Source: an uncultured Lachnospiraceae bacterium (GTDB lineage: Bacteria > Bacillota > Clostridia > Lachnospirales > Lachnospiraceae). Taken from it: a stretch of 64,000 nucleotides of DNA. This document shows, piece after piece, positions 18,647-27,351 of this stretch; position 1 is the stretch's first letter, and each line of letters opens with the position of its first letter. The notes under the pieces were generated by a model. That model made no database searches. It saw nothing but the letters and a program-made list of their open reading frames with translations, and was not told the DNA's origin. The stretch spans positions 124,001 to 188,000 of the forward strand of contig CAQGLR010000002.1 of the NCBI GenBank assembly GCA_948794795.1, given 5' to 3'. The translations under genes were made by a program, and so were the position numbers.

Positions 18647-18673
18647 ACTGTCCAAGCAGTACCGCATACTATA
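18647..18673 (+). promoter_or_regulatory. Sporulation sigma-K/E-like promoter
   Basis: AC (18647-18648), 16-bp spacer and CATACTATA (18665-18673). This fits the mother-cell sigma-K pattern AC-N16-CATAnnnTA, and CATACTAT is also close to the sigma-E -10. It precedes the Cys-rich small gene. The match is short, so it is suggestive only. Confidence 0.4.
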
Positions 18674-18723
18674 AGATTGTAAATAAATTTAACTGCCGCA
18701 TGAACGGCAGATTGGAGGATTTT

Positions 18724-18936
18724 ATGAGTGATTTAGCAGCAACAAATTGTGGTGGATGTAGTTCAGGAGAGAACGGATGCAGCTGGATAATTATCCTGCT
18801 TCTCCTTTGCAGCTGCTGTGGCGGCGGTTCAGGCTTTGGCTTTGGCGGAGGCTGTGGTGGTGAGTCCGGATGTGGTTCAATAATCTGGATTTTACTTTTA
18901 CTCTGCTGCTGTGGCAATGGATGTGGATGCTTCTAA
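18724..18936 (+). CDS. Small Cys/Gly-rich two-helix protein
   Basis: 70 aa from ATG 18724, set by GGAGG 4 nt upstream. It has 13 Cys residues and many Gly. Layout: Cys/Gly segment, hydrophobic helix WIIILLLL, CSCCGGG with GFGFGGGCGG, second hydrophobic helix SIIWILLLL, then CCCGNGCGCF. The two halves look like an internal duplication (helix followed by Cys cluster). Similar short proteins in Lachnospiraceae are sometimes auto-labelled chorion-class high-cysteine proteins; that name says nothing about function. A sporulation-type promoter and a small hairpin (CTGCCG/CGGCAG, 18693-18710) lie upstream. A spore-coat or membrane role is inferred only. Confidence 0.7.
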   Translation: MSDLAATNCGGCSSGENGCSWIIILLLLCSCCGGGSGFGFGGGCGGESGCGSIIWILLLLCCCGNGCGCF

Positions 18937-19037
18937 TTAATACAGGTATAGCATTGTATTAATTCCAGGCACTATAAACCCTGAACCAGCCTGGTACCAG
19001 CAGCACATATGCCAGTGCCAGCCTGGCTGGACCTTTA

Positions 19038-19105
19038 CAGGCAAGTCCCTGCTTTTTTAGTATGGAACTTGCCTGTTTTAGCAGGAGCAAAAGCCCCTGC
19101 TAAAA
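19038..19105. terminator. Tandem hairpins between convergent small genes
   Basis: Hairpin 1 pairs CAGGCAAGT (19038-19046) with ACTTGCCTG (19067-19075); hairpin 2 pairs TTTTAGCAGG (19076-19085) with CCTGCTAAAA (19096-19105). Both lie between the Cys-rich gene and the convergent small gene, so they can terminate in both directions. Confidence 0.65.
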
Positions 19106-19150
19106 TTCCACAATAAAAATTACACACCGCCTGGGTATTCTATGCCATAA

Positions 19151-19327
19151 TTATCTCCTGCACTTTATGCACTCTTCATCTATTTCATAAACCGTATCCT
19201 CTTCTATAACAAGACTGCCCTGTGTATTTTTTGTCTTTTCTTTTACACATATACTGCCTGATGCCCTTAAATCATTTTCTTCTGTAAAATTATTGTTATT
19301 TTTATATCCATAATGATAATACCTCAT
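19151..19327 (-). CDS. Small hypothetical protein with C-terminal CxxC
   Basis: 58 aa from ATG 19327, which is preceded by GAGGCAGG; a longer frame would need a TTG start. The N-terminus is rich in Tyr, His and Asn (MRYYHYGYKNNNNF), the middle reads DLRASGSICVKEK, and the end is ECIKCRR, a possible metal-binding CxxC. No membrane segment. Not recognised. It is convergent with the Cys-rich gene and lies downstream of aroC. Confidence 0.5.
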   Translation of the reverse strand: MRYYHYGYKNNNNFTEENDLRASGSICVKEKTKNTQGSLVIEEDTVYEIDEECIKCRR

Positions 19328-19434
19328 ATCCTGCCTCTTTTCCAATAAACCATATAAATGGCATGTTAATTAAAAAATCCTCCGGTATTAACATATGATA
19401 AAATATCACTTTTGTTACAAAAGTTACAAAACTT

Positions 19435-20538
19435 TTACATGTTAAAGAATTTCTTTATTGAACCAATTCTTGAAAACATTGATGCCATAAGCATGTCAAA
19501 AATAACAGAAGCTACCATTGCTTCAACTACTACTACAGCCCTTGGCACAATAACAGGGTCATGCCGTCCTTTTATTTCTATATCTATATTATCCCTTGTT
19601 CTATTAATAGTATGCTGCAGGCTTGCTATGGACGGGGTAGGTTTTACTGCTGCCCTTACAATAATATCACTTCCATCACTTATACCACCAAGTATCCCGC
19701 CTGCATTATTTGTAATTTTAATAATCCCTCTGTCTGCATCATTATAAAAGCTGTCATTATTGGCAGAGCCAGAAGAAAATGCTGCACCAAACCCTGCACC
19801 AATCTCTACGCCTTTAACTGCACCTATTGACATAACAGCCTTCGCAATATTGGCGTCAAGCTTTTCAAATACAGGTTCTCCTGCCCCCGCTGGCATACCT
19901 TTTACAATACATTCTATTATGCCGCCTGCTGAGTCCTTTTCATGCATCCTCTTTTCCAGCGCATCCTCTGCCCTCGCAGACGCCTCAAGGTCTGGCATAT
20001 AGAGAGGGCTTTTCATTATATTTTCACGTAGTGCTGCACCTTCATCTATATTTATCCCACATACAGACCTGGTATATGCATATACATCAACACCAAGTTC
20101 TTTAAGTGCCTCCTGTGCAACTGCACCTGCTGCTACCCTTCCAATAGTTTCACGCCCTGAAGAACGTCCGCCTCCCCTGTAATCCCTGAAACCATATTTC
20201 TGGTCAAATGTATAGTCAGCATGTCCAGGCCTGTAACAGTCTGCAATAGCAGAATAATCCTTTGGCTTCTGTGACTTATTATACACAACCATTGACACCG
20301 GGGTTCCTGTTGTAAGGCCTTCAAATACCCCCGAAAGTATTTCTACAACATCATCTTCTTTACGTGGTGTCGAATATTTTGTCTGCCCAGGTTTACGCCT
20401 GTCAAGATATGCCTGTATTTTTGCTTCATCAAGCAAAATACCTGCCGGGCAGCCATCTACAACAACACCTATGCCCTTGCCATGTGATTCCCCCCATGTA
20501 GTCATCCTGAAAATATTTCCAAAAGACGAACCAGCCAT
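19435..20538 (-). CDS. aroC: Chorismate synthase
   Basis: 367 aa. Converts EPSP to chorismate using reduced FMN; last step of the shikimate pathway. N-terminal GNIFRMTTWGESHGKGIG is the family signature; GRSSGRETIGRVAAGAVA and RPGHADYTFDQKYG are also typical. 18 bp downstream of trpS, so the two are probably one transcript. Confidence 0.96.
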   Translation of the reverse strand: MAGSSFGNIFRMTTWGESHGKGIGVVVDGCPAGILLDEAKIQAYLDRRKPGQTKYSTPRKEDDVVEILSGVFEGLTTGTPVSMVVYNKSQKPKDYSAIADCYRPGHADYTFDQKYGFRDYRGGGRSSGRETIGRVAAGAVAQEALKELGVDVYAYTRSVCGINIDEGAALRENIMKSPLYMPDLEASARAEDALEKRMHEKDSAGGIIECIVKGMPAGAGEPVFEKLDANIAKAVMSIGAVKGVEIGAGFGAAFSSGSANNDSFYNDADRGIIKITNNAGGILGGISDGSDIIVRAAVKPTPSIASLQHTINRTRDNIDIEIKGRHDPVIVPRAVVVVEAMVASVIFDMLMASMFSRIGSIKKFFNM

Positions 20539-20556
20539 TATAAATACCCCTTTCTG

Positions 20557-21561
20557 CTAACGTGGAATATCTGTAAATCCAACTTTTTTACGCACTTTAC
20601 GTAGTGTCTTATTTGCAAAATACCTTGCTTTTTCATCGTTTTCTTTAATAATGCTGTCAAGATAACCTTTATCCTGCAAAATGCGTTCAAATTCCTTATG
20701 CATAGGTTCTAATATAGCATTGACAGCTTCCGCTACAGCTGGCTTAAATTCACCATATCCTTTGCCATCAAATTCCTTTTCAGCTTCTTCTATTGATTTG
20801 CCTGTACATGCTGAATAGATTTCAAGCAGGTTGCTTACTCCTGGTTTATCCTCTGAATAACGGATTTCACTGCCTGAATCTGTGACAGCACGTTTACATT
20901 TACGTACAACTGTATCTGCGTCATCCATCAGGTAAATGCTTCCATTAGGGTTTTCATCAGACTTTGACATTTTCTTAGAAGGGTCCTGGAGGCTCATAAC
21001 CTTTGCTCCCCTTTTGCCATAATACCCCTCTGGAATTGTAAATACATCTCCATATATTGCATTAAAACGCTGTGCAATATCACGTGTTATCTCAAGGTGC
21101 TGCTGCTGGTCCCTGCCAACTGGCACATAATCTGACTGGTAAAGAAGTATATCTGCTGCCATAAGCACAGGGTATGTATAAAGCCCTGCATTAATATTAT
21201 CTGAATGTTTTGCTGCTTTATCCTTAAACTGTGTCATACGGTTAAGCTCACCCATATAAGTAAAGCATCCAAGTATCCAGTTTAACTCTGCATGTGCAGA
21301 AACATGTGACTGGAAATATATACAATTTTTAACAGGGTCAAGCCCTGCTGCAATATAAAGCGCAAGCAGGTTCCTGGCACGTTTCCTGAAACTAGCAGGC
21401 TCCTGGCGTATAGTTATTGAATGTAAATCCATTACACCAAAAAAACACTCATATTCCTCATTAAGGCTGACCCAGTTCTTAAGAGCCCCAAGATAATTAC
21501 CAAGTGTAAGATTACCTGTTGCCTGCATTCCGCTGTATAAAACCTTTTTATCATTAATCAT
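20557..21561 (-). CDS. trpS: Tryptophanyl-tRNA synthetase
   Basis: 334 aa from ATG 21561, chosen for AAGGAGG 6 nt upstream. Class I synthetase: TGNLTLGNYLGAL carries the HIGH-equivalent region and KKMSKSDEN is the KMSKS loop. DLHSIT and GRDQQQHLEITRDIA are typical of TrpS. Upstream of aroC, and driven by a near-perfect promoter at 21603-21630. No T-box leader fits in the 40-bp leader. Confidence 0.96.
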   Translation of the reverse strand: MINDKKVLYSGMQATGNLTLGNYLGALKNWVSLNEEYECFFGVMDLHSITIRQEPASFRKRARNLLALYIAAGLDPVKNCIYFQSHVSAHAELNWILGCFTYMGELNRMTQFKDKAAKHSDNINAGLYTYPVLMAADILLYQSDYVPVGRDQQQHLEITRDIAQRFNAIYGDVFTIPEGYYGKRGAKVMSLQDPSKKMSKSDENPNGSIYLMDDADTVVRKCKRAVTDSGSEIRYSEDKPGVSNLLEIYSACTGKSIEEAEKEFDGKGYGEFKPAVAEAVNAILEPMHKEFERILQDKGYLDSIIKENDEKARYFANKTLRKVRKKVGFTDIPR

Positions 21562-21602
21562 ACTTTGCCTCCTTACTGTATTTTTACTAAACATCAAGTT
21601 CT

Positions 21603-21630
21603 ATTATATTACAGTTACAGGATTTGTCAA
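21603..21630 (-). promoter_or_regulatory. Consensus promoter for trpS-aroC
   Basis: Minus strand: -35 TTGACA (21625-21630), 16-bp spacer, -10 TATAAT (21603-21608). Both hexamers match the consensus exactly. Confidence 0.8.
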
Positions 21631-21639
21631 AAACCTGCT

Positions 21640-22710
21640 TTAATATACCTTAAGCTCTTTCCACAGCCTGTTATAAAGCTCCTCTGTTTCTGGTCCAAGA
21701 TACGTAAACATCTCACATCTTCCAAGCACATCATCCTCAGGGAAAATAGCTGTATCTTCTTCCTTTTCCTCTTCATCAATGCCATCAAGCACAGCTTCAT
21801 TTGGTGTTGAATAATAAACATAGTCAAAATTCTTCTGTGCAATATCTTCACGGCACAGGAAATCAAGGAACTTAACAGCTCCATTATAATTTCTTCCGCC
21901 TTCTGGTATAACCCAGCTGTCCATCCATATATTAGTACCTTCTTTTGGCACTATATATTCAAGGTCTTCATTATATTCACTTGCAAGGCTTGCTTCACCA
22001 GAATATATAACTGCCATTGCCGCCTGCCCATTTACCATATCATCCCTTACTTCATCAACAAGATATGACTGTACAAGGTCTTTCTGCTCTTTAAGTGCAT
22101 CCAGTGCCTTTCTTAAACTTGCTTCATCTTTTGTATTAATTGAACATCCGTCAAGCACAAGTGGCGGCACAAAACTGTCCCTCACACTGTTTTGCATAAT
22201 AATATTATTCTTATATTGTTTATCCCATAAATCATTCCAGCTGTCAGGGACTTTATCTATCATAGTTGTATTATATAAAATCCCTACCGTCCCCCAGAAA
22301 TATGGCACAGTATATTTATGTCCTGCATCAAAGTTTTCAGAAACCTTCCAGTAAGTATCACCTATATTGCTAATATGTTCCATAGAAGCGTAATCAATTT
22401 CTTTTACTTCTTTTTCTTTAATCATTTTATCAACCATATAGTCTGAACAGCACACAAGGTCATACTTTATTGTACCATTTTTATACTTTGTATACATTGC
22501 CTCTGGTGTAAGGAACTCTTCATAAACCACTTTAATGCCAGTTTCTTCTTCAAACTGCCCAAGTACATCCCTGTCTATATAATCACCATAATTAAACACA
22601 ATAATCTGGTTTGCTGCCTTTTCTTCTGCACTTCTGCCACAAGAAGCAAAAAGCATGGCAGCAGCAGTTAATACAGACACAGCTTTAAATCTTATTGTTT
22701 TTTTCTGCAT
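21640..22710 (-). CDS. potD: Spermidine/putrescine ABC transporter substrate-binding lipoprotein
   Basis: 356 aa. Lipoprotein signal with lipobox FASC, so it is anchored outside the membrane. Family features: IIVFNYGDYIDRDVLGQFEEETGIKVVYEEF, DLVCCSDYMVDKM and WDSWVIPEGG. It delivers polyamine to the PotBC channel. Its ATG overlaps the potC stop by one base (TAATG), so translation is coupled. Last gene of potABCD. Confidence 0.93.
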   Translation of the reverse strand: MQKKTIRFKAVSVLTAAAMLFASCGRSAEEKAANQIIVFNYGDYIDRDVLGQFEEETGIKVVYEEFLTPEAMYTKYKNGTIKYDLVCCSDYMVDKMIKEKEVKEIDYASMEHISNIGDTYWKVSENFDAGHKYTVPYFWGTVGILYNTTMIDKVPDSWNDLWDKQYKNNIIMQNSVRDSFVPPLVLDGCSINTKDEASLRKALDALKEQKDLVQSYLVDEVRDDMVNGQAAMAVIYSGEASLASEYNEDLEYIVPKEGTNIWMDSWVIPEGGRNYNGAVKFLDFLCREDIAQKNFDYVYYSTPNEAVLDGIDEEEKEEDTAIFPEDDVLGRCEMFTYLGPETEELYNRLWKELKVY

Positions 22711-23519
22711 TACAACGCCGCCTCACTTTCCTCACTTAACTTGTTTGCCTTTTCACTTCTCCTGTTAATTACAAAAAGTACCATAAGCACCACTACAAAA
22801 ACTATTGTTGAAAGTGCATATATCTCTGTCTGTATGCCCTTGCGGTACTCTGCATTTATCATTGTTGACATTGTATTAAGCCCTGGTGCTTTTGTAAAAT
22901 ATGTGACTGAAAAGTCATCAAGTGACATTGTAAATGCCAGAAGGAAACCTGAAAGAATTCCTGGCATTATCTCTGGCACTACAACTTTCCACATAGCATA
23001 CAAATGTGATGCACCAAGGTCAAGTGCCGCTTCATATGTGCTCAGGTTCATCTGGAGCACCTTTGGATACACACTTAATACAACATAAGGTATAATAAAT
23101 GTCACATGCGCTATTAACATAGTTGTAAAGCTTAAGTCTGCAACCCTTGTAAAAAGCAGCATAAGCGCAATTCCAGTAACAATATCAGAGTTGAGCAATG
23201 GAATCTGTGTAACTCCCATTATAAGTGACTTTGAACGTTTTCTCATATTTATCATTCCAATGCATACAAGAGTACCAAGCACTGTTGCAATAAGTGATGC
23301 ACCTCCCGCAAGCAGAAGTGTATTATAAAGCGCACCCATAACAGTTTCATCACCTATAAGGTCTTTGTATGCTTTTAATGTAAACCCTCCCCATACTGCT
23401 TTGTTTTTCTCTGACGCATTGAAAGAGGAAACTATAAGTATAGCAATTGGAATATATAGAAGCATAAGTATTAAAACCATATATGCCCTCTCTGCTGCCC
23501 TTTTAACACCTTTTACCAC
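22710..23519 (-). CDS. potC: Spermidine/putrescine ABC transporter permease PotC
   Basis: 269 aa, GTG start with GGAGG 9 nt upstream, overlapping the end of potB by 7 bp. Six membrane segments expected. The EAA loop that contacts the ATPase is YEAALDLGASHLYAMWKVVVPEIMPGI. Works with PotB as the membrane channel. Confidence 0.93.
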   Translation of the reverse strand: MVKGVKRAAERAYMVLILMLLYIPIAILIVSSFNASEKNKAVWGGFTLKAYKDLIGDETVMGALYNTLLLAGGASLIATVLGTLVCIGMINMRKRSKSLIMGVTQIPLLNSDIVTGIALMLLFTRVADLSFTTMLIAHVTFIIPYVVLSVYPKVLQMNLSTYEAALDLGASHLYAMWKVVVPEIMPGILSGFLLAFTMSLDDFSVTYFTKAPGLNTMSTMINAEYRKGIQTEIYALSTIVFVVVLMVLFVINRRSEKANKLSEESEAAL

Positions 23520-24340
23520 AGCCCATGTCCTCCTTCCCCTCTGTCAAAGAATTTATATATAACCATGCTTATAATTATAAGTCCCATAAGTGAAAGCGAA
23601 AGCCCGGAACCTAAATGTACATCTGCATATCCTGAATTAAAAGCCTGTTCAATAGCATTGCCAATAAGATAAACTTTTCCTCCACCAAGCATATCTGCAA
23701 TTACAAATTCACTCATTGAAGGCACAAATACCATTGTAATACCACTTACTATGCCTGGAAGGCTTAAAGGCAGTATAACCTTTTTTAAAATAATAAAACT
23801 TGTAGCTCCCAGGTCTTTTGCTGCATTTATAACATCCTTATCAATCTTTACAAGTGCATTATAAATTGGCAGCAGCATAAATGGGAAATAATCATATGCT
23901 GTGCCTAAAATAATTGCTGCCTTTGTATTCATAAGGTAAACAGGGTCAAAGCCAAGTATGTCAAGCCCTCTGTTTAAAAACCCATTATTAAGCAATATAA
24001 GACGCCATGCAAGTGTGCGCAGCATAAAGTTCATCCACATTGGCAGTATAAATACCATAACTATAATACTGTTTTTATTCTTAGAATATTTACTAAGTAC
24101 CAGCGCAAGAGGGAATGACAGCAAAAAACAAGCCAAAGTAACCACAAGTGACATCCCCAGGCTTAGAAAAAGCGGCTTTGCATTAACATAATCAGTTACC
24201 GCTGCTACATTGTCCAATGTAAAACCACCATCAATATTAGTAAACGCATTATATAAAATAAGACATAATGGTATAATTGTAAATAATACCATCCACAATA
24301 CATATGGTCCGGCAAGCAGCCTTGAACCCAGTTTTTTCAT
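23513..24340 (-). CDS. potB: Spermidine/putrescine ABC transporter permease PotB
   Basis: 275 aa, ATG with GGAGG. Polytopic membrane protein with the EAA loop INAAKDLGATSFIILKKVILPLSLPGI. WMNFMLRTLAW is typical of PotB. Encoded 11 bp after potA. Confidence 0.93.
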   Translation of the reverse strand: MKKLGSRLLAGPYVLWMVLFTIIPLCLILYNAFTNIDGGFTLDNVAAVTDYVNAKPLFLSLGMSLVVTLACFLLSFPLALVLSKYSKNKNSIIVMVFILPMWMNFMLRTLAWRLILLNNGFLNRGLDILGFDPVYLMNTKAAIILGTAYDYFPFMLLPIYNALVKIDKDVINAAKDLGATSFIILKKVILPLSLPGIVSGITMVFVPSMSEFVIADMLGGGKVYLIGNAIEQAFNSGYADVHLGSGLSLSLMGLIIISMVIYKFFDRGEGGHGLW

Positions 24341-24351
24341 CTATGCACCTC

Positions 24352-25422
24352 CTACTCTTCTATAAAAATCTCCTCATCTTCAGATTCAGGTTTATTCATT
24401 ATTTGTATATTAAACGGGTCAATCCATATCCCCGCCTCTTTGCCAGGTTCTACAAGCACCGTGCTATGTACAAGCCAGTCAAAGCCACATGCTTCTACTT
24501 CCATCTCATAATGGACACCTTTAAAAATGGCAGAAACCACCCTGCCCTTTATAATACCTTTACCAGGCTCTGTAAGTACAATATCCTCCGGCCTTACAAC
24601 AACATCGACAGGTTTGTTATTGCCAAAGCCTTCATCAACACACTGGAACTTTGTACCAAATATTTCTACAAGATGGTCTTCCAGCATAATGCCGTTCATA
24701 ATATTACTGTCACCTATAAAATCAGCTACAAATGCATTCTGTGGCTCATTATATATATCTTCTGGTGTACCTATCTGCTGTATATATCCCTTGTTCATTA
24801 CCACAATCGTATCAGACATAGTAAGTGCTTCTTCCTGGTCATGTGTTACATAAATAAATGTAATCCCAAGCTCATTCTTAAGGCGTATAAGCTCATATTG
24901 CATATCCTGCCTTAATTTTAAGTCCAGTGCACCAAGTGGTTCATCAAGTAGCAAAACACGTGGCTCATTAACTATAGCCCTTGCAATGGCAATTCTCTGC
25001 TGCTGTCCGCCACTTAATGAATCAGGCATACGCTTTTCATACCCGTCAAGGTTGACAAGCTTTAAGGCATATTTCACCTTATCTTTTATATATTCCTTTG
25101 TTTTATTCTTTATTTTAAGCCCAAAGGCTATATTTTCTTCTATGTTCATATGTGTAAATAGTGCATATTTCTGGAATACAGTATTAAATGGTCTTCCATT
25201 TGGCGGCGTATTTGTAATATCCCTGCCTTCAAATAGTACCTTTCCGCTGTCAGGCATCTCAAAACCGCCTATAATCCTAAGAGTTGTAGTTTTGCCACAT
25301 CCACTTGGGCCAAGAAGCGTAAGGAACCTGTTCTCATTCATAAATAAATCCATCTCATCCAATATGGTCTTATTACCAAAAGACTTTGTAATTCCAACAA
25401 GCTCAATTAATTTTTTTGCCAT
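24352..25422 (-). CDS. potA: Spermidine/putrescine ABC transporter ATPase
   Basis: 356 aa. Walker A GPSGCGKTT, signature LSGGQQQRIAIA, Walker B VLLLDEPLGALD, switch His in VTHDQEEA. A C-terminal TOBE-type regulatory domain occupies about residues 240-345. First gene of potABCD, driven by a consensus promoter; supplies the energy for polyamine uptake. Confidence 0.95.
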   Translation of the reverse strand: MAKKLIELVGITKSFGNKTILDEMDLFMNENRFLTLLGPSGCGKTTTLRIIGGFEMPDSGKVLFEGRDITNTPPNGRPFNTVFQKYALFTHMNIEENIAFGLKIKNKTKEYIKDKVKYALKLVNLDGYEKRMPDSLSGGQQQRIAIARAIVNEPRVLLLDEPLGALDLKLRQDMQYELIRLKNELGITFIYVTHDQEEALTMSDTIVVMNKGYIQQIGTPEDIYNEPQNAFVADFIGDSNIMNGIMLEDHLVEIFGTKFQCVDEGFGNNKPVDVVVRPEDIVLTEPGKGIIKGRVVSAIFKGVHYEMEVEACGFDWLVHSTVLVEPGKEAGIWIDPFNIQIMNKPESEDEEIFIEE

Positions 25423-25467
25423 GTCTTTTTCCTTTCTTCATTAATACTGGAAACCTGTAAAGTAATT

Positions 25468-25495
25468 ATTATACAATATGTACAGCTAATGTCAA
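25468..25495 (-). promoter_or_regulatory. Consensus promoter for potABCD
   Basis: Minus strand: -35 TTGACA (25490-25495), 16-bp spacer, -10 TATAAT (25468-25473), both perfect, 46 bp before potA. MITE copy B begins 17 bp upstream of the -35 box. Confidence 0.82.
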
Positions 25496-25511
25496 TATTA
25501 AAACAATTTTG

Positions 25512-25777
25512 ATTTGAGTTTCCTCATTTTTTTAATACACAGGTATTTTGCCTCTGGCAATTCCAAAGTTTTACCAATGGCAGCCCGCTTCCGCTTGGAT
25601 GGGATACGCAGTGGTGCATAAAGCCCCAATGTTTCTGCGAAACAAATGTTTCACAGAAACATTAAATACGGGGCTTAAGCACCAGCGTCCCCATAACAGC
25701 TGCCTTATGGTAAAACATTTGGAATTTGCCAGAGTAATATAATCTTTGTATATTTTAAAAAATGGAGAAACTCAAAT
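25512..25777. repeat. Palindromic MITE-like element, copy B
   Basis: 266 bp. Its inside is nearly identical to copy A, but the outer ends differ: ATTTGAGTTTC (25512-25522) and GAAACTCAAAT (25767-25777), a perfect 11-bp terminal inverted repeat that extends imperfectly through CATTTTTTTAA. This defines a second end-type of the same family. No transposase inside. It lies directly upstream of the potA promoter. Confidence 0.8.
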
Positions 25778-25844
25778 TAATACAATATATATTGATTTTA
25801 TACATATGAAATGATATTATAATGATGCAGTGAGGTAAATGAAA

Positions 25845-25903
25845 TGCCAGTCAAGCGGATATTCGCAATCCGCATTGCCTGCAAGCAGGCATTGGCTACT
25901 TGC
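25845..25903. repeat. Short palindromic repeat, copy 1
   Basis: About 59 bp with two small palindromes: GCGGATATTCGC and TGCCTGCAAGCAGGCA. A close copy lies at 30485-30540. The pattern is REP-like; it is not part of the MITE-like family. Confidence 0.6.
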
Positions 25904-25939
25904 CCAATAACAACCCAACCTCATAGCCGCTTTGCGGCA

Positions 25940-26241
25940 GTCTGGCAGGTTATCTCTATACTTGCCAAATGGACGGAGATGATATCCCGGCAGCATCTGG
26001 ATTATCAGATATAAATCCAGAAGCTATAGCTAAAGAACTTGACCCAGAAGCTCCTATGTGTAAAGCTTTTGTCAATATGGTACCTGTAGATGTTGCCTTA
26101 TATGCAAAAGAACATTTTAAAAAACCAGTCCAAAAAACTCTTACTATTCCTGTATAGCTTAATAACGCTGCTTTAGAAAAAGGAATTAATTTTTCCCAAG
26201 TTTTTCAAGATGCATTAAAGGAAAAGCTTAATTTGCAATAA
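25940..26241 (+). pseudogene. HicB-family antitoxin remnant, nonsense and 5'-truncated
   Basis: From ATG 25969 the frame reads MDGDDIPAASGLSDINPEAI and later KKPVQKTLTIPV, then an amber TAG at codon 63 (26155-26157). Beyond it the same frame continues LNNAALEKGINFSQVFQDAL to a TAA at 26239-26241. The two parts join into the C-terminal ribbon-helix-helix domain of HicB, in which TLTIPxWLN is usual, so TAG has replaced a TGG Trp codon. The N-terminal HicB domain is missing: residues that fit it begin near 25940, just after a palindromic repeat. No hicA toxin gene is present. A dead, degraded toxin-antitoxin antitoxin gene. Confidence 0.7.
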
Positions 26242-26292
26242 AACCAGAATATAATATAAAAGCCCGGCAAAACCTGCCGGGCTTCCTGGTTT
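26241..26292 (+). terminator. Strong hairpin after the hicB remnant
   Basis: Inner stem AAGCCCGGCA (26260-26269) and TGCCGGGCTT (26275-26284), reinforced by outer arms AAACCAG (26241-26247) and CTGGTTT (26286-26292). Stable and GC-rich; probably serves both the remnant and the convergent MerR gene. Confidence 0.65.
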
Positions 26293-26380
26293 TCCATGCA
26301 AGAACGCCCTGGCGCTCCTGGAATAGATTATGTATTTACAAGAACCTTGTAATAAAGCGGAATAATTACCATTCCTTATT

Positions 26381-27205
26381 TTATTTCTTTTTCACAGGGA
26401 AGCATACTTCCGTAAAATACTCTTCTTCTTTTATGCTTTCTTTTTTAATTTCATTTTCATAAGGGCCTTTATGGTAAATATTAAAAGACTCTCCTGCAAC
26501 TATGTAACCATTGTCCTCAATCCATTTAGAAATTGTATCATAAACATCATTTATGTTATCATATCCGCCTTTATATGATACACATGCACATTCCATTCCT
26601 GGAACTTCTTTTAGTCCGTCACCATTCTCTGTACCAGATGCTACTGCTACCTGCAATTCTACTTTAAGGCTTCCGTCATCTTGTGCACCACGGTAAATAG
26701 TTTTACAATAGCCAGGTTCTAATATAGCAGAATCCATGCCTTTTAACCTGCCAGACATTTTATCCCATGCTTCATCCTCGTTCCTGTAGCCTGGTATAGT
26801 AGTTTCAATGCTTATAACCTTTGTTGCAGGTATCTTTCTAATTTCTGTTTTATATTCCATACTATCATCCTTTCCCAGCCTTCCTATGGCTGTTTCCAGT
26901 AAATGTATCCTGTATGCCGTTTCTTCTGCCTCTTTAACAAGCTTTTCCTGCTGTGCATATAGATAATTTCCAAGCTTTTCCCTGTCATTATAAAATTTAA
27001 GTATTTCAGATATCTCAGAAAGCCCGAACCCCATCTCTTTTAATGTATAAATCCTGCCTGTAATTGCAAGCTGGCGTACACTGTAATAACGGTATCCATT
27101 TACAGGGTCGCTTGTTTCTGGTTTAAGCAGTCCTATTTCATCATAATGCCGCAGCATACGTATACTAATCCTGGATAATTTAGAAAATTCCCCAATCTTC
27201 ACCAA
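26381..27205 (-). CDS. MerR family regulator with GyrI-like effector domain
   Basis: 274 aa if the TTG at 27205 is used (7 nt after GGAGG); the neighbouring TTG or GTG is also possible. N-terminal MerR helix-turn-helix: KIGEFSKLSRISIRMLRHYDEIGLLKP, then a coiled-coil linker (about 75-115). The C-terminal half (about 120-272) is a GyrI/SOUL-like ligand-binding domain ending in a YHKGPYENE motif. Such BmrR-like regulators activate efflux or stress genes on binding drugs. No target gene is adjacent; it is the first gene left of the biosynthetic cluster, in the same orientation. Confidence 0.88.
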   Translation of the reverse strand: MVKIGEFSKLSRISIRMLRHYDEIGLLKPETSDPVNGYRYYSVRQLAITGRIYTLKEMGFGLSEISEILKFYNDREKLGNYLYAQQEKLVKEAEETAYRIHLLETAIGRLGKDDSMEYKTEIRKIPATKVISIETTIPGYRNEDEAWDKMSGRLKGMDSAILEPGYCKTIYRGAQDDGSLKVELQVAVASGTENGDGLKEVPGMECACVSYKGGYDNINDVYDTISKWIEDNGYIVAGESFNIYHKGPYENEIKKESIKEEEYFTEVCFPVKKK

Positions 27206-27351
27206 CAAGTTACCTCCACATTAATGTGTTTTCTTAGGCCTGTAACCATTATAAAGCCTTACACAATGTCAGAGTCAATACTCTTTATATAAATTAACAT
27301 AAACCATACAAAAACATTTTCTTTAAAATTTCTAGTTACTACATTTTTTTA

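Noticed and set aside
20561..21660. T-box riboswitch before trpS
   Set aside because: The consensus promoter leaves a leader of only about 40 bp, too short for a T-box.
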